A DNA stretch of 64,000 nucleotides from Bryoerythrophyllum caledonicum. Taxonomy: Eukaryota > Streptophyta > Bryopsida > Pottiales > Pottiaceae. The position numbers and the translations under genes were made by a program. The notes beneath the pieces were generated by a model. It was given only the letters and a program-made list of their open reading frames with translations. It had not been told where the DNA came from and ran no database searches. Where the stretch lies: the NCBI GenBank assembly GCA_963971425.1, contig OZ020525.1:15506187-15570186 (forward strand), in the 5' to 3' direction. Positions within the stretch are counted from its first letter, which is position 1; every line of letters begins with the position of its first letter. Shown piece by piece: positions 54,433 to 64,000 of this stretch.

Positions 54433-55260
54433 ATGGGCGTCAAGGTGCAAGGACTCATGGGCTCCATAGCACTGTGTTCGCTGTTGGTGCTGTTGCTGGC
54501 TGCGGCGGCATTCACTCCTGCTGGAGCGACGCAGAGCTATGGAAGGGGCGGGCGCTATCGCGATCACAGCGGCAAGGGCTCTCCGCCTCCGTCTCCTCGG
54601 AGGTATGGCTCGCCTCCGTCTCCTCGGAGGTATAGCTCGCCTCCGGGATACCGTCGCAATTCTCCTCCACCTTACGTGAAGAAGTCACCTCCTCCTCCTG
54701 TCTACAAATCCTCACCTCCTCCCCCTGTCTACAAATCCTCACCTCCTCCTCCTGTCTACAAATCCTCACCTCCTCCTCCTGTCTACAAATCCTCACCTCC
54801 TCCTCCTGTCTACAAATCCTCACCTCCTCCTCCTGTCTACAAATCCTCACCTCCTCCCCCTGTCTACAAATCCTCACCTCCTCCTCCTGTCTACAAATCC
54901 TCACCTCCTCCTCCTGTCTACAAATCCTCACCTCCTCCTCCTGTCTACAAATCCTCACCTCCTCCCCCTGTCTACAAATCCTCACCTCCTCCCCGTGTCT
55001 ACAAATCCTCACCTCCTCCCCCTGTCTACAAATCCTCACCTCCTCCTCCTGTCTACAAATCCTCACCTCCCCCTGTCTACAAATCCTCACCTCCTCCCCC
55101 TGTCTACAAATCCCCACCTCCTCCTGTCTACAAATCCCCGCCTCCTCCTGTCTACAAATCCTCACCTCCTCCTCCAAAGTCTTCGCCTCCTCCTCGTGTC
55201 TACAAATCTTCGCCTCCACCATACTTGAAGAAGTCGCCACCTCCACCTTCCAACTACTGA
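54433..55260 (+). CDS. Extensin-like hydroxyproline-rich cell-wall protein
   Basis: A complete single-exon gene of 275 residues. Extensins are secreted glycoproteins that cross-link in the cell wall through tyrosines. A signal peptide occupies about residues 1-33 (hydrophobic SIALCSLLVLLLAAAAF, likely cleavage near AGA/TQ). A basic Tyr/Gly segment follows, then SPP-type repeats (SPPSPRRY), then about 18 units of SPPPP-VYKS with small variants, then SPPPRVYKS and a C-terminal SNY. The Ser-Pro(3-5) blocks are the hydroxylation and arabinosylation sites of the family. The encoding 27-bp DNA repeat is very uniform, suggesting recent expansion. Only single Tyr residues occur per unit, without the classic YXY cross-linking motif in the repeats. 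Confidence 0.93.
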   Translation: MGVKVQGLMGSIALCSLLVLLLAAAAFTPAGATQSYGRGGRYRDHSGKGSPPPSPRRYGSPPSPRRYSSPPGYRRNSPPPYVKKSPPPPVYKSSPPPPVYKSSPPPPVYKSSPPPPVYKSSPPPPVYKSSPPPPVYKSSPPPPVYKSSPPPPVYKSSPPPPVYKSSPPPPVYKSSPPPPVYKSSPPPRVYKSSPPPPVYKSSPPPPVYKSSPPPVYKSSPPPPVYKSPPPPVYKSPPPPVYKSSPPPPKSSPPPRVYKSSPPPYLKKSPPPPSNY

Positions 55261-57720
55261 TGATAGTCTAGGCGTTACAGGCGCATGAGCTAAACTAGTT
55301 GTGACAGCCTTCAGATTCTATTATTTCCATTGCAGCCTACCTCATGTAGTGAAGGGATGGCAGCAATGGCATTCATATTAGTAGTTGCATTTGAATAGAG
55401 CCTTCGATTCAAGTAGTTTGGTTAGTCAAAAGCAATGATCCTGCAAAAGAATGCAGCCTCCGGTTGAAAGTATCAGTAAGACCCAGTTCTAGAGATGTGA
55501 TGTGAACTGGCTTGTGATTTCAGATGAATAAATTCCTGGCATTCATTATTCTCTTGGGAGTTGCTTCTCTAATAAATCTCAGCTGTACACACTTATCTCT
55601 CAACTTGTTGTCATACGAGTTCTTCTAGCAATGTCACAAGTTAACTCAGATTTTCTTGATTGAAAATGCGTCTGACGCTGTTTCGTTTGAAGTCAAGTTG
55701 TATAGACCAGAGTTGACACCTCGAAATTATGCAAAAATACACGGACTTGCAGCCTAGTGAATCGACTAGCAGAGGTGATTATTCCAAACGTTGGCAAGCA
55801 TAAATAGTTGTACAAGAGAAGCTTTTTTGAGAAAATCAGCTACAAAATCTACATGAACTCTCATAAAATAGCAAAAACACAACCACAAGAGCATATAGTT
55901 GCAACAAACATAGAGCACAAAGTTTTCAATGAAAATATGAACTAGAAAAACACTCAATAATTCAAATGTGCAACAAGGTTGTACGATTCTTTATGCTCAA
56001 ACTAGTTTTTATTGCATATCAACTATAGAAAACAAAACTATAGATTACAAAACTCCTTTGCAACTCAATGATTCAACTCATAAGCAAGTGTGTAGCCACC
56101 TCTTGCCTGATAGACATCAAGAGCTCTTTGAGGCATAGAGTGTATCAACTTCCTACCAACATCAAGCTTTATATTGTACCAAATTTCTTGGATCTTCTCC
56201 TAGAAATCACTTTTACTAATGGGTTTCTTCTTGGACCTTCTGAGACATCAATCTACTTCATTTCAAGGGATGTTCTATTAGATTGAGTTCGGTGATTATG
56301 GAGGGTGTTCAACAAGGAAAAAAATTTGAGCACACAACCAATCTACAACATAATGTGCAGTGTCTTTTGGATCATTGTCATCTTGGACAATAACCTAATC
56401 ATCTTTTAAACCTTGCATTTGTTTAGTGCCCGTGAGTTTTATCTCTAAAATTTTGTTGTATACATATTTATTTGTTTCAATCAGACAAAACTTGCCAACT
56501 CCTTTCCAACTCATTCAACCCCAAATTATTATGTTTCCTCTCCGATGTTTGATTGTAAATTGTACATGCTCATCTCAAAGACATTCTCCAGTCTTTTTCC
56601 AACAATACTGACGCCTATCTAAACCAAAAAGATAGAATTTGGACTAAAAAAAAAGACGTGAGCCGGGAACTCCTAATGTACATGCTAGCACTTCTCTGTC
56701 CATTGTAATTGATGTGCTCAATGTTTCTTTGTCAAAAGTGGCTTCTTGGCCATCGTACATGTTTTCAATCCTTGCCTCCAAAGACTCCTTTTGACTTTAT
56801 CATCATCCCATTAGCATGCCTTTGGATCGGAACACTCTTCCTGTAGCTACCGTTGTACTAGTATTTTGATCATTTAACCTCCTCACAATGTCATGGTCAC
56901 CACATTCATTAAAAATTCTAGATCTACCACGTGAAGATCTGTCTTTCAGACTCCCTCTCACAAAACCTTCGCACTATGTCAGAACAAGTGGATAGAGGAA
57001 GGCCCAAAACTGCTGAAATCTCTCCAAATGAGTTGCTTCGCTCATACAACTCGAAAACTACCCTACACTCATTCTCAGACCATCTAGAAAGCATAGCAAA
57101 TCACCGAAGGCCTCTCCAAATTTTACAAAAAAATCCACAACAAAAAGCCTCACAAGTGCACTTGTATTGAAAAGATTGTGGTATGCACAACTTGTGAGCG
57201 TATTAAGTTGTATACACCTCTTCATGATTTTTTCATGGATAATCTCTCCAACTGGCATATTTTAAGGGAGTCAATGTTAATTAGGTGCCATGTGGTGTAC
57301 TAACTAAAGCTAGCCCAAAAAATCTCTTATCAATATACCAACTACGCCATAGTCAACAAGAATTGGAGAGATGCTTCACCGTCCAAAAACTTTTGCTCGC
57401 CACTATATAAGTCTGAAAATGCACCATGTTTACCCGTAGACGTCATAATGGTCCATTGGTGGCTACAATATTCTACAAGTATGTTGTCGTATTTGAATAT
57501 AACAAAGTTCAGATATGCAATGAATGACTTCCCAATGAAAGATGTTAGTTAAAGAATTTTCAATCTAGAGCAGTAAGACTTGCTAAACTAAAATTCATAA
57601 ATTGTATTATAAAGAGTAAAATACGTGCCTGAACATGCACTTTCCTATTGATGTCTAAGGATTAACCAGTGTGGCGAGTGGAGATTAATTGCCTCTGACG
57701 TCAAAGTCCAACTATAAAAA
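55261..57720. other. Extensin 3' flank and AT-rich intergenic DNA
   Basis: A polyadenylation-like AATAAA word occurs at about 55527-55532 (ATGAATAAATTCC), which may end the extensin transcript. Beyond about 55700 I see AT-rich DNA with no supported gene. Confidence 0.45.
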
Positions 57721-57721
57721 G

Positions 57722-57730
57722 TTCTAGCAA
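57722..57730. repeat. 9-bp target-site duplication, left copy (MITE A)
   Basis: TTCTAGCAA precedes the terminal inverted repeat and is repeated at 58252-58260. Confidence 0.85.
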
Positions 57731-58251
57731 CTAAGGTAGAGGCACCCAATTCCGATCAGTAGAGTATACATGGAATGGTGTATGAAAATGCTAAATACAT
57801 GAAGCCACCCAAAACTGATAACCCAAAATCTAAAAACTCGAATCATTATTGGCATTGGGTCAAGAAGTGTGCAATTTTGGGCTGCTCCACCTCAATTGAG
57901 CTTTCATTGATCGCCTTGCCTCAAAAGTCGAACAAGGCCGATCGGCATTGGGTACCTCCATGAGTTGGTTATCTATGGCATGTCTTCTCTCTTTTCACTC
58001 ACTATGACTTATTGGCATTGGGCAAAGGAGGGCACCAAATCTCACCTACTCTATAGTTTGATTATGGGCTCTGGTGGTTTTTGGGCTTCTGAATTCTATA
58101 TCAGTTTCAAATATTTGAGATTAAATTTGAAAAAATATTTGTCGAGTTTCATTCCTAATTCCACAACTTTCTACATAAATGTTTTTGTCATACAATGTCA
58201 TTTAAGTCCCCAACTAGATTAAGTGATCCGAATTGGGTGCCTCTACCTTAG
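57731..58251. mobile_element. MULE-like MITE, copy A
   Basis: A 521-bp non-coding element. It begins CTAAGGTAGAGGCACCCAAT and ends with the complement of that sequence (ATTGGGTGCCTCTACCTTAG). The terminal inverted repeats extend over about 27 bp with one mismatch. A perfect 9-bp duplication (TTCTAGCAA) flanks it, the size typical of Mutator-like transposons. Inside, ATTGGCATTGGG recurs. Open frames within are short and have no recognisable motif, so the element would need a transposase from elsewhere. Confidence 0.85.
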
Positions 58252-58260
58252 TTCTAGCAA
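58252..58260. repeat. 9-bp target-site duplication, right copy (MITE A)
   Basis: TTCTAGCAA follows the right terminal inverted repeat of MITE A. Confidence 0.85.
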
Positions 58261-59095
58261 ATCCAAGGAATTGTGATGCACATAATACAAAAATTAGAAC
58301 CATGGCTAGCCCAACAGCGTTAAAAATCAAACGAGGGTTATTGGTTATAGGTCAACAAAGTTAGCAAGGTTATAAGTTAGAACTTTGCGGTGATTATAAC
58401 TTAGCTGAGGGATGACTATAGTCTTTTTCACTTGGGAGCATCCGTTTCTGGAATTCCAACCTGGTTGCTAAGGTGAGAGCCAAGTATATTAATAGCTGTT
58501 AGATGATGTGGATTTTGTACATTGAAATTCATTGTAATGTCAATTGCATTTTCTCCTTGTCCTTAGGTCTTCAATTGACCCATAAAACTCCTCTACTATT
58601 TCTAAGAAAAACCTTATAAAAAAATGCCCAATCTACAGCTAGGGCTCAAAAAGAAAGCTGAAAATTATTTTCAATTTCCAACCATAAAATCTAAATTTAC
58701 TTTATCAAAACAACATGTTCTACAAATTTCACAACTTCTCATTGCATGTATGAGAACATTATAAGGTTTGAAGTGAAGGGGAAAAAAAATGTATAAAGAG
58801 GATTATCAATATACTTTTGGCTTCATTTGGTATTAAATTTTCACACTATATAAAGTCTATGTCTATTACTAATATAAAATATAAAATTCTAATTCCTCGT
58901 ACATCAATCTTTAGAGGTAGAAGAGAGGTGTGGCATTTTCAAAATAATTGTGTAAGGAATAGGGGTTCTAAAATCACCAAAATACATTTTTGTTTTTTTA
59001 TAAACAAAATTTCTTCTGAAAAACAAATCCAAGCAATCAAATTAGATCTATGCATTGTTCTCAAATTTAGATTCACAAACTGTGACACAATTTGA
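58261..59095. other. AT-rich repeat-derived spacer
   Basis: No gene is seen. The stretch at about 58900-58985 resembles 61105-61180 (TTTAGAGGTAGA, GTGTAGCAT/GTGTGGCAT, GGGGTTC). Confidence 0.5.
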
Positions 59096-59106
59096 ATGCA
59101 ATGTGT

Positions 59107-59288
59107 GGTTTGGATAGGTTTAGGTGAAGACGTGTACACTTGCCACCCTCCCATGCCAAGCATGTTGTGATACAATTTATTTGTTTTGTGAAACTTGGAT
59201 AGCTTTTGGTTGTGAAGAGTTCACATGCCACCCATTTATATCAAGGATATTGTTATGATACAATTTGTATGTATTGTACAATTTAGGT
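59107..59288. repeat. Dispersed ~90-bp repeat, two tandem units
   Basis: Units of about 90 bp contain TTGGATAG, a CACC-rich core (TTGCCACCCTCCCATGCC in the first unit) and TGATACAATTT. The same unit recurs at 61790-61966 and 63055-63147. Confidence 0.75.
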
Positions 59289-59347
59289 ACTTATTAAAAT
59301 CTAGAATTTAAACCTTTTAAAATCTTTGTTCTTTAAAACATGTTCAT

Positions 59348-59349
<2 letters not shown>

Positions 59350-59397
<48 letters not shown>
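59350..59397. repeat. (TA)n microsatellite
   Basis: About 24 uninterrupted TA dinucleotides. Confidence 0.97.
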
Positions 59398-59399
<2 letters not shown>

Positions 59400-59829
59400 T
59401 ATGCTTCTTAATCCCTAAGAGCCCATTCAGCCCTAGGGGACGTTTTGGATTTTGGGCATGTACCTTTAAGTGGAAAAAAACTCCAATTCTTCTAAAAATT
59501 TTAGTGTAGATTGTCCCTCATGAACTCTTTGTGGAGAACTTTTTAAAATGTATTCGGACTTATGGTTGAAAAGTTATTAGCTTTCAAAGTTCAAATGGGG
59601 AGTTTGGGCAAAAGGGCAGGAATGTCAACCAATGCAATACAAGTACAAAAATAAAAAAATAAATTAATTTGATGTTTTTTCTAAAATGAGTACAAAAGTA
59701 ATTTGAAAGTTTTCACTATTGGAATTCTCAAATTTTACAACTTGTATGAAACCAAAAATTTCATAAAACACATATAGTAATTGTTATCATTTTGTACCCC
59801 GTTTCACTATGTATTTATTTCTACATCTA
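59400..59829. other. AT-rich DNA, nothing recognised
   Basis: No supported feature. Confidence 0.5.
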
Positions 59830-59830
59830 T

Positions 59831-60350
59831 TGAGGTAGAGGCACCCAATTCCGATCACTTAAGCCACTGTAGGACTCAAATGACATTGTAAGTCAAAAAC
59901 ATTTATTTAGAAAGATGCAGAATTAGGAATGAAACTCAACAAATATTTTTTCAAATTTAATCTCAAATATTTGAAACTGATATAGAATTCAGAAGCCCAA
60001 AAACCACCACAGCCCATAATCAAACTCTAGAGTAGGTGAGATTTGGTGCCCTCCTTAACCCAATGCCAACAAGTGAGAGTGAGCAAAAGAGTGAAGACAT
60101 GCCATGCATAACCAACTCATGGAGGGCACCCAATGCCAATAGGCCTTGTTCGACTTTTGAGGCAAGGCCACCAATGAGAGGTCAATTGAGGTGGAGTAAT
60201 CCAAAATTGCACACTTCATGACCCAATGCCAATAATGACTAGTGTTTTTAGATTTTGAGTTATCGGTTTTGGGTCACTTCATGCACCATGCCGTGCATAC
60301 TCTACTGATCGGAATTGGGTGGTCGATCGGAATTGGGTGGCTCTACCTTA
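59831..60350. mobile_element. MULE-like MITE, copy B (inverted relative to A)
   Basis: About 520 bp matching copy A in reverse complement along most of its length. It starts GAGGTAGAGGCACCCAATTC and ends GGCTCTACCTTA. At its right end the terminal motif GATCGGAATTGGGTGG is duplicated. I see no clear 9-bp duplication around it, so it is older than A or its flanks have changed. Confidence 0.85.
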
Positions 60351-61789
60351 CTTCTCGAAATGACCTCAAATTTTGCACACATGTACCTAACTACATATGC
60401 GTCATGTTGATAAAAGTTTTTATCACACTTTAGGGTAGAAATTGGAAGGTATGCTAAATCAAAGTGGGCTGACCTTGCTCGGCAAGGGGAAAAAAACCTT
60501 TCTTTGCACTTTAATCGTTATAATCTTCATATCCGTGCGGTGGATTGCAACCATAAAAATTTGATAACCTCATATACATGTCTTTTTCAAGATCTTATGG
60601 TCAAAAGTAAAAAAACATACGTTTATGATAGTATCAAAAATATTTTTGCCACTTATTGACAGTGGTGGTTTTGGAGTGTTTCATGAGGGAAACTGCCTTG
60701 GGCTCTTAGGGGTTAAAATTCTATGTGCAGTTGAGGTTAAGGATTATTCTAAGTCCTTTAGAAAGTTTATATTCTTTGAAATATGTTCTTTAAAATTCTC
60801 CCTTTAAAACATGTCCTTTAAAATTCAATGTTTCATTTAAATTTCTATGTCCAAGTTAAAAGATTTATTACTTCTAAATACTTGTCCTTTAAAATTTTGC
60901 TTGTTGGAATTGAGAGTTATATTTTATTTTAAATCATATTTTTATGTGGTTTTCTTGTGATTAACCCCTAAATTTCTATGACAATGTCACACCAAAAACA
61001 CTTCAAAACTGCCCATTTTAGTTTTGACCGTAAGATCTTGAAAAACTGCCCAAGGTCTAAATCCATTTCCATCATGTTAAGCATGATATTAGTTCCTTGT
61101 ACTCCAATTTTTAGAGGTAGAGAAAGGGTGTAGCATATTTTAAAAAATTGTGCAAGGATTGGGGGTTCAAAAATTGTCAATTTGCGTTATATTTTTTTGC
61201 AGACTTAGTATGTTTTAGAATGAGAATCCAAATGTTCAATAAGAAGGTTTACACCACGTAATGCTGCAAAGAAAATAAAGAGTAAAAAATATGATGATCT
61301 CAAAGTTTTTTGTGAAAAAGAAGTTTTTTGGTACCTTACCCGACAATGTACGATAATGTGTGAAAATGTTTGACTTGGATTTATATGTTTTTTTTCACTA
61401 GAGACAAGAGATTTTTTTTGGCAATATGAAAGAAAATAATATTATTAGCTAGTATTGAAAATCTCACATTCAATAGAGTGTCATAGCAAAAGTTTTTGGA
61501 TTTGCCCAACGTGCCCGCTATCCCCATTTGAACTTCAAAACCCTATAACTTTTTCATGAAATGTTAGATTTAGGAAAAAATTAACCTCATTCAAAACCTG
61601 TAGTAATTTCATCTACCGTAAAAATTTCAAAAATAATGTTATATATTGACACATGAGGTACATGCCCGAACCTTCTAGAGTCTCCCGAGGGGAGTCTTAG
61701 AAAGTTAGGGGTTACAGTAAAAGACAACCACAAAAATATATGGGGGTAAATATTTATGCATTATGTATAATATATATGTATTGTATGCT
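60351..61789. repeat. AT-rich DNA with dispersed repeat copies
   Basis: No gene is seen. The stretch at 61105-61180 resembles 58900-58985, and 61200-61390 is the inverted counterpart of 49920-50110. Confidence 0.55.
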
Positions 61790-61966
61790 CCGAGTATGTT
61801 TTGATGGTGATGAGTTCACCTAGCACCCTTCCATGTTGAGCATGTTGTGATACAAGTTATTTGTGTCATGCAATTTGGATAGATTTTGGAGGTGGAGAGT
61901 ATTCCAACCACCATCCTAAGTCGAGAATGTTGTTGTACAATTTATATGTGTTGTGCGATTTAGGTA
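61790..61966. repeat. Dispersed ~90-bp repeat, two tandem units
   Basis: Same unit as at 59107-59288, with GAGCATGTTGTGATACAA and TGCAATTTGGATAGATTTTGG. Confidence 0.75.
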
Positions 61967-63050
61967 GTTGTTGACAGATGTCTTCTAAGCCCTTTGCTCC
62001 ATGACCGGCGCTTTCAAGGCCTGGTTGTTGTTTGTAATATTAAGGTAAACCCCCATGACCGTCAAGTTAAGCAATTTGCATATATGGAGAGCCTAAATAA
62101 TAATTAAATTATTTTTGAGTGATAGCCAATAGAATTATAGTTTCAACCCAAGTGATTTCATATTTTTCCGATGTAATATAAATTAGTTATGAATTTCCAA
62201 AGTCACATGTGAAGAAAGTTGGGTTTACATGAGTAGGTGGGGGCCATGACCCTCCCACAAATGGCCTAACACAACCAACAAAAGAAGTAGAAACTGGGTA
62301 TTACTCACCCTAAGACTAAATTCAGAAAATCCTAGTTCCCTCTATCTTACATTCACTCTAACACATTCACTCTAACACATTCACTAATTTTGACATCAGC
62401 CCATGCCTATTCATGCCATGATGCAAAACCACCAATAATACTTGGCAATTTCACCCTTCTATTCATTTACCCCTAAAACCATCAGCATTGAAACCAACTT
62501 CCGCTATTTATGCCTTTTGCTACATGCCTAAATTAGGAAGTTGATTACGTGTGCAATTATTGACGGTTTCTAGTGAAAAACTAGATGTCAGTCATGGAAT
62601 ATTGTTGGTTTTAGACGTGACTACCTTACATATGAAAGACCCTGCAGTTGCAACTTGTAACCCCAGATCCAAAAGAACCACCACTTTGTGCATTGCACCA
62701 TCAAACAATGTCACCCTTCCACTCAATATGTGGATGAACGTAAGTTAGATGATGAATGAAAATGCTTTTGAGTTCCGGTGTAACTCCAAAAGTAATTAGC
62801 ACTTTGAACCTTTTTCTAATTAATGGAGAAAGTCGATACAAAAGCTATGCCTTAGTGGATAGAGCCAATTAATACATTTACAAGGAATTCAAACATAAAT
62901 TTAAAATTTCGATTTTTCTTGTTGGAATTGAAAGTTTTTCCAACAATAAAAGTTCCTAACAATTTATGTGGTTTGCTTTTGAGTTCAAGAAAAATATAAA
63001 AATATGTGGGTCTAAAATATGTATGCATTCTATATATGAATATGTATGTA
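61967..63050. other. AT-rich intergenic DNA
   Basis: No gene is supported. ACATTCACTCTAAC is directly repeated near 62350-62385. Confidence 0.5.
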
Positions 63051-63054
63051 TTGT

Positions 63055-63147
63055 ATGGTTTGGATAGGTTTTGGTGGTGGTGGATTCACCAACCACCCTC
63101 CCATGCTCAGCATGTTATGATACAATTTGTTTGTGTTGTGCAATTTG
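63055..63147. repeat. Dispersed ~90-bp repeat, single unit
   Basis: It contains TTTGGATAGGTTTTGGTGG, CACCAACCACCCTCCCATGC and TGATACAATTTG, as at 59107 and 61790. Confidence 0.8.
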
Positions 63148-63380
63148 AAATCATGGGAAAAAAGGTTGTATTTGACCTGTGGTTGTGGAGCTATAATTGG
63201 AGCAAGCCAACAACAACATGAGCGCAAGAATTGATTAGTGAATGCAAGAATCAAAAGAGACAAAAGTGAGGGAAATCATCAAGGAAGAGATTATAAAATA
63301 TTGAAGGAAAGCATAAAAAGGCACACATAGAATGGCACTTTCTCTAAAAACAAGAGCTTGGACTTGTCTAAATTAGAGCT

Positions 63381-63929
63381 TTGCCAAGGTACAAATCACA
63401 TGACACTGAAACAAATTTAAAAGCTTCTCCTCTCATTGATGACAGCTGTACCGTGTGTAGCACCGGTGATCAGGAGAGTATCCTGCATAGATTCTGGAAC
63501 TGTAGCCAAGCCAGAAGCACTTGGGATTATGTGAACGAGATCCTTAGACGCCTCAGCAAGTCCACTCACTCCCAATGGGGTAAGGCCAACTTCAAGCAGG
63601 CTCTCTTTGGAAGTCGGCCCCCTCGTAAATTTGCGACCCTTAGTAGAATTTGGCTCCTTCTTAGAGGGACTACTCTCTGGACTCTCTGGCTTGCCAGAAA
63701 TGACTCGGTGTTTAACCAGTGTAGGTGGAATCATTACAAGATCGAAAATGTCATTTGGCAAGGCCTTACAGACTACGGCAGAATTGCTTGGGGTAGAATC
63801 CAGACTGCCAACACGAAGGCTAGCAGGAACAAGGCGGCGAACCTTTTCGACTCCACTTGGGGTTGTCATGAGTTGTTGTGTAGCGTTCAAGGCGACCACA
63901 TAGCCTGGGTCAAAGAGTTTCATGTCTAG
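63381..63929 (+). pseudogene. C-terminal end of a LINE (non-LTR) reverse transcriptase, zf-RVT domain
   Basis: An open frame of 182 codons ending in a stop. It contains the zinc-binding module found at the C-terminus of plant LINE reverse transcriptases: CTVCSTGDQESILHRFWNC, then ARSTWDYVN, with a Trp-rich segment (WLLLRGTTLWTLWLARND) further on. No reverse transcriptase core lies upstream, where the DNA is AT-rich. This is therefore a 5'-truncated copy or a separate exon-like relic. The ATG may not be a real start. Confidence 0.75.
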
Positions 63930-64000
63930 TTCAGGGTCTTGAGTCTTTGGCGTTGCCGGAACTGGCGCGCTTGTCTGTACTGGTGACTTTTTGCAATCAA

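Noticed and set aside
54512..55246. 244-codon minus-strand repeat frame (RICRQEEEV units)
   Set aside because: It is antisense to the extensin 27-bp repeat, which keeps all frames open.
57775..58222. Two short open frames inside MITE A as transposase remnants
   Set aside because: No DDE-type or zinc-finger motif was found, and the frames are not kept in copy B.

Overview
This is nuclear DNA from a land plant. The evidence is spliced GT-AG genes with plant-type orthologues (PDCD2, XPC/RAD4, CLP1), an SPPPP-VYK extensin, plant telomere-type CCCTAAA motifs, and Ty3/gypsy, Ty1/copia, LINE and MULE-like repeats. The compact introns (mostly 70 to 300 bp) and the style of the gypsy element suggest a seedless plant (bryophyte, lycophyte or fern), but the sequence does not prove this.

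Layout. (1) About 300-26130 is a three-level nest of retroelements. The oldest layer is a decayed Ty3-like element with gag remnants at 1786-3829 and protease remnants from 25341. A TG...CA unit of about 4.0 kb (3830-25335, 5-bp duplication GTGTT) interrupts it; I see only one LTR-like unit, so it may be a giant solo LTR. Inside that lies the youngest layer, 5681-23181: a tandem Ty3/gypsy array LTR-internal-LTR-internal-LTR with an exact period of 7874 bp. (2) 26200-31080 holds a 138-bp tandem repeat and a minus-strand Ty1/copia pol remnant cut off at a CACTA-like end. (3) 31080-36860 is AT-rich, gene-poor and carries simple and degenerate tandem repeats. (4) 36971-49393 is the gene island: intronless PDCD2 on the minus strand, head-to-head with XPC/RAD4 (about 16 exons), followed by CLP1 (10 exons) on the plus strand. 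(5) 49400-54400 is repeat-derived DNA plus two GC-rich relics of unrecognised, probably secreted proteins. (6) 54433-55260 is an extensin gene. (7) 55260-64000 is AT-rich repeat DNA with two inverted MULE-like MITEs, a dispersed repeat of about 90 bp, and the C-terminal end of a LINE.

The cellular genes are housekeeping functions: PDCD2 (ribosome assembly), XPC (DNA damage recognition) and CLP1 (RNA 3'-end/tRNA processing). They are not a pathway cluster. I find no convincing new multi-gene system. The most informative structures are the three-LTR tandem retroelement, whose sequence differences record an unequal exchange much younger than the insertion, and the inverted MITE pair that could fold into a long hairpin. 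Exon limits were worked out by eye from reading frame, splice dinucleotides and remembered family motifs; no search was run.
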